Shown in pieces: positions 7,049 to 9,220 of a DNA stretch of 9,220 nucleotides. Made by a program: the position numbers and the translations under genes. The notes under the pieces are model-generated. The model had not been told where the DNA came from, searched no databases, and saw nothing but the letters and a program-made list of their open reading frames with translations. This DNA comes from UBA11612 sp963976395 (GTDB lineage Bacteria > Pseudomonadota > Alphaproteobacteria > Rhodospirillales > Rhodospirillaceae): contig CAXBLG010000105.1 in the NCBI GenBank assembly GCA_963976395.1, positions 1 to 9,220 of the forward strand, written 5' to 3'. Position 1 is the first letter of the stretch. Each line of letters starts with the position of its first letter.

Positions 7049-8986
7049 TTAGCCCACGCCCCCAAACATGATCCACGTCACGAAAGCGGCAATACCCACG
7101 ATCATCGCGAATGCATAGTGATATAAGAATCCGCTCTGTACCGCGCTCATGCGCTTTGCCGCGCGAGAGGCAACAGCCGAAATGCCATCAGGTCCATATC
7201 CGTCGATGATGCGCGTATCGCCGCCTTTCCAGAACCAGCGGCCTATACGGAATGCATTTTTCACAAATATGAAATTGTACAACTCGTCGAAGTACCACTT
7301 GTTGAGGAGGAATTTGTAAACCCCCGGAAATGTTGCGGCCAATTTGCCCGGCAATTCAGGACGACGGATATACAGAAGGTACGCAATCGCCAAGCCAAGC
7401 AAACTTACGAATAGAGGCAAATACTTGATGTAAAAAGCGGGATGGTCTTCGTGAACACGGCCAATGGAATCTTGCGAAGAAAATACCGCAATGGCGTCAC
7501 CCCAAAACTCGCTGCGGCCCTCGCCGACAAATACGGAGTAACCGATCATCCCGGCGAACACGGCACCAATCGCCAAGCCTGCCAGCGGAATCGTCATGAC
7601 CTTCGGACTTTCATGGATATGATCCATGGTGTGCTTGTCCGCCCTCGGCGCTCCGAAGAACGTCAGGAACGTCAGACGCCAGGAGTAAAACGATGTGAGT
7701 AGAGCCGCCACAATTCCCATTGTGAAGGCGTAATTGCCGACCCCGGTGTGAGCCGCATGTGCCGCTTCAATAACCATATCTTTCGAGAAATAGCCCGAAA
7801 ACGGCGGGATCCCCGTGAGAGCAAGATTACCGATCACCATGACAGCGAAGGTGAAGGGAATAAGGCGCCAAATGCCGCCCATTTTGCGAATGTCTTGTTC
7901 ATCGGACATAGCATGAATAACCGAACCAGCCCCCAAGAACAGAAGGGCTTTAAACCATGCGTGTGTCGTCAGATGAAAAATTCCGGCCTGATAGGCCGAA
8001 ACGCCACACGCAAAGAACATGTACCCAAGTTGAGAGCAGGTTGAATACGCGATGATGCGTTTAATGTCGTTTTGTACGCAGCCGATGGTCGCCGCAAAGA
8101 ATGCTGTGGACGCACCAACAATGGTTACAACCGCCAGCGCCGTAGGCGCATACTCAAACAACGGCGACATACGCGCGACCAGGAACACGCCCGCTGTAAC
8201 CATGGTTGCGGCGTGAATGAGCGCCGACACAGGGGTCGGCCCTTCCATCGCATCCGGCAGCCAGGTGTGCAGGAACAACTGCGCCGACTTGCCCATCGCG
8301 CCAACAAACAGCAGCAAACAGGTAATCGTCAACGCATGAACATGCAGGCCAAAGAAAGTTACTTCGGTATCGGCGTGGTTAGCAGCTGCATCGAAAATGA
8401 CGTCGAAGGTGACTGAATCAAACAGGAAGTAAATGGCAAATATGCCCAACAAAAACCCGAAGTCCCCGACCCTGTTTACGACGAAGGCCTTAATGGCCGC
8501 TGCGTTGGCCGCCGGTTTCTTGAACCAGAACCCGATGAGCAGGTAAGAAACAACGCCCACGCCTTCCCAGCCAAAAAACAGCTGAATCAAGTTGTCGGCC
8601 GTCACCAGCATCAGCATGGCAAACGTAAATAGCGACAGATACGCCATAAAGCGCGGCTTGCTATCGTCGTGAGACATATAGCCGACGGAATAGATGTGGA
8701 TGAGCGTGGACACACTGGTCACCGTCATCACCATGACCGCCGACAGAGTATCGTAACGCAAGGCCCACTGAGCATCGAATGTGCCGGACGCAAGCCAAGT
8801 GGCAATCACAATGGTTTGCGTATTACCAGCCAGCGCCACATCCATGAATGCAGGAATCGAAGCTAGAGCCGCGAGGCCCACGCCAAGACAGGTGACAATC
8901 TGCGACGGACGGTCGCCGATCATACGCCCGAAAAATCCGGCGATGAACGCGCCCAGCAACGGCAGGAATACGGCGATAACCAGCAC
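7049..8986 (-). CDS. nuoL: NADH-quinone oxidoreductase subunit L
   Basis: This 645-residue protein is the distal antiporter-like subunit of the complex I membrane arm. Residues matching those needed for pumping in E. coli NuoL are present: Glu141 in GWEGVGVVSYLL, Asp175 in NRVGDFG, Lys233 in GAMGKSAQLFLHTWLPDAM, His258 in ALIHAATMV, and Lys402 in GYFSKD. The C-terminal part contains KWYFDELY, a conserved landmark before the long lateral helix that runs along NuoM and NuoN, and then a final membrane segment. The GTG start at 8986 lies 5 bases after the nuoK stop. AAGGGG, 8 bases upstream inside the nuoK 3' end, serves as ribosome binding site. No in-frame ATG lies between this GTG and an upstream stop. 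Length and motifs are normal for the family. Confidence 0.98.
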   Translation of the reverse strand: MLVIAVFLPLLGAFIAGFFGRMIGDRPSQIVTCLGVGLAALASIPAFMDVALAGNTQTIVIATWLASGTFDAQWALRYDTLSAVMVMTVTSVSTLIHIYSVGYMSHDDSKPRFMAYLSLFTFAMLMLVTADNLIQLFFGWEGVGVVSYLLIGFWFKKPAANAAAIKAFVVNRVGDFGFLLGIFAIYFLFDSVTFDVIFDAAANHADTEVTFFGLHVHALTITCLLLFVGAMGKSAQLFLHTWLPDAMEGPTPVSALIHAATMVTAGVFLVARMSPLFEYAPTALAVVTIVGASTAFFAATIGCVQNDIKRIIAYSTCSQLGYMFFACGVSAYQAGIFHLTTHAWFKALLFLGAGSVIHAMSDEQDIRKMGGIWRLIPFTFAVMVIGNLALTGIPPFSGYFSKDMVIEAAHAAHTGVGNYAFTMGIVAALLTSFYSWRLTFLTFFGAPRADKHTMDHIHESPKVMTIPLAGLAIGAVFAGMIGYSVFVGEGRSEFWGDAIAVFSSQDSIGRVHEDHPAFYIKYLPLFVSLLGLAIAYLLYIRRPELPGKLAATFPGVYKFLLNKWYFDELYNFIFVKNAFRIGRWFWKGGDTRIIDGYGPDGISAVASRAAKRMSAVQSGFLYHYAFAMIVGIAAFVTWIMFGGVG

Positions 8987-8991
8987 TGGTC

Positions 8992-9141
8992 CTACCCCTT
9001 CATCTCGTTAATATCTTCAACTTCGATGGTGCGCTTGTTGCGATAGAAAACCACAACGATAGCCAATCCGATCGCGGCCTCAGCAGCGGCAACCGTTAAT
9101 ATCAACATGGTGAACACCTGACCAATCAAGTCGTTCAAGTG
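8992..9141 (-). CDS. nuoK: NADH-quinone oxidoreductase subunit K, C-terminal 49 residues only
   Basis: The last 49 residues are unmistakably NuoK: HLNDLIGQVF, then the helix containing LTVAAAEAAIGLAI, then FYRNKRTIEVEDINEMKG. The Glu in AAAEA corresponds to the membrane Glu72 of E. coli NuoK, which lies in the proton path next to NuoJ and NuoN. NuoK is usually about 100 residues, so the first half, including the other key glutamate (Glu36 in E. coli), is missing. Upstream of His (9139-9141) the expected helix (usually ending in AFS before this point) is replaced by RSESERS-type residues, and the frame meets TAG at 9160-9162. None of the three minus-strand frames further upstream resembles NuoK, so a simple frameshift does not explain it. 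Either the gene is disrupted or the contig is chimeric at its end. Confidence 0.85.
   Translation of the reverse strand, partial: HLNDLIGQVFTMLILTVAAAEAAIGLAIVVVFYRNKRTIEVEDINEMKG
8995..9000 (-). promoter_or_regulatory. ribosome binding site supporting a GTG start of nuoL
   Basis: AAGGGG on the minus strand forms the last codons of nuoK and lies 8 bases before the GTG at 8986, supporting that start. Confidence 0.6.
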
Positions 9142-9220
9142 GCTCCGTTCAGACTCGCTCTATCGGCTGAAGATGGAAGGTTTCAAGATGGCGACCTTGA
9201 AGAAGGTTGGCCAACTTGAT
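9142..9220. other. unidentified sequence interrupting nuoK (mobile-element end or assembly join)
   Basis: These 79 bases are not nuoK in any frame. On the plus strand a frame stays open from 9122 to the window edge and reads RLKMEGFKMATLKKVGQLD at its end. It has no start inside the nuoK-unrelated part other than ATG codons at 9172 and 9187. The first bases after the junction (GGCTCCGTTCAGAC) could be an inverted-repeat end, but I do not recognise the element. It also contains the perfect palindrome GTTGGCCAAC (9206-9215). Origin cannot be decided from this window. Confidence 0.4.

Noticed and set aside
1..9220. CRISPR array, tRNA, rRNA, riboswitch, or defence or secretion system
   Set aside because: I saw no spaced direct repeats, tRNA-like cloverleaf, rRNA segment or accessory-system protein. 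All long genes are recognised housekeeping or respiratory genes.

Overview
The window reads as a piece of an alphaproteobacterial chromosome. One co-directional cluster on the minus strand fills about nine tenths of it. In transcription order, from the right edge leftwards, it holds the 3' part of nuoK, then nuoL, nuoM, nuoN, birA, coaX and rnj. The alphaproteobacterial assignment rests on the gene order (complex I genes followed by biotin ligase, type III pantothenate kinase and RNase J is a recurrent arrangement in that class) and on protein details such as the NuoK C-terminus. I cannot place it to genus.

Layout. Positions 8992-9141 encode the last 49 residues of NuoK. Upstream of these, the sequence stops resembling nuoK and the frame hits a stop at 9160. 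nuoL, nuoM and nuoN (8986 down to 4030) are full length and keep the charged residues of the antiporter-like proton-pumping subunits. birA, coaX and rnj (3998 down to 730) follow with tiny gaps: birA and coaX share one base in a TAATG junction, and rnj starts 3 bases after the coaX stop. Positions 196-729 hold no gene I can support; this stretch is visibly richer in A+T and contains a GC-rich hairpin just after rnj. At the left edge a 59-codon minus-strand frame looks like the N-terminus of a membrane sensor protein. It is cut short where a sequence resembling an insertion-sequence end begins.

How the genes work together. NuoK, L, M and N are the membrane-arm proton-pumping subunits of NADH:quinone oxidoreductase (complex I). 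The three genes behind them are housekeeping: biotin attachment to carboxylases, the first step of coenzyme A synthesis, and RNA processing. Tight spacing and translational-coupling junctions suggest one polycistronic transcript, though no internal promoter search could be run.

The most unusual points are the two edges, where conserved coding sequence changes abruptly to unrelated sequence. Either mobile elements have inserted there or the assembly ends in repeats. I see no CRISPR array, tRNA, rRNA, defence island or clearly new multi-gene system.
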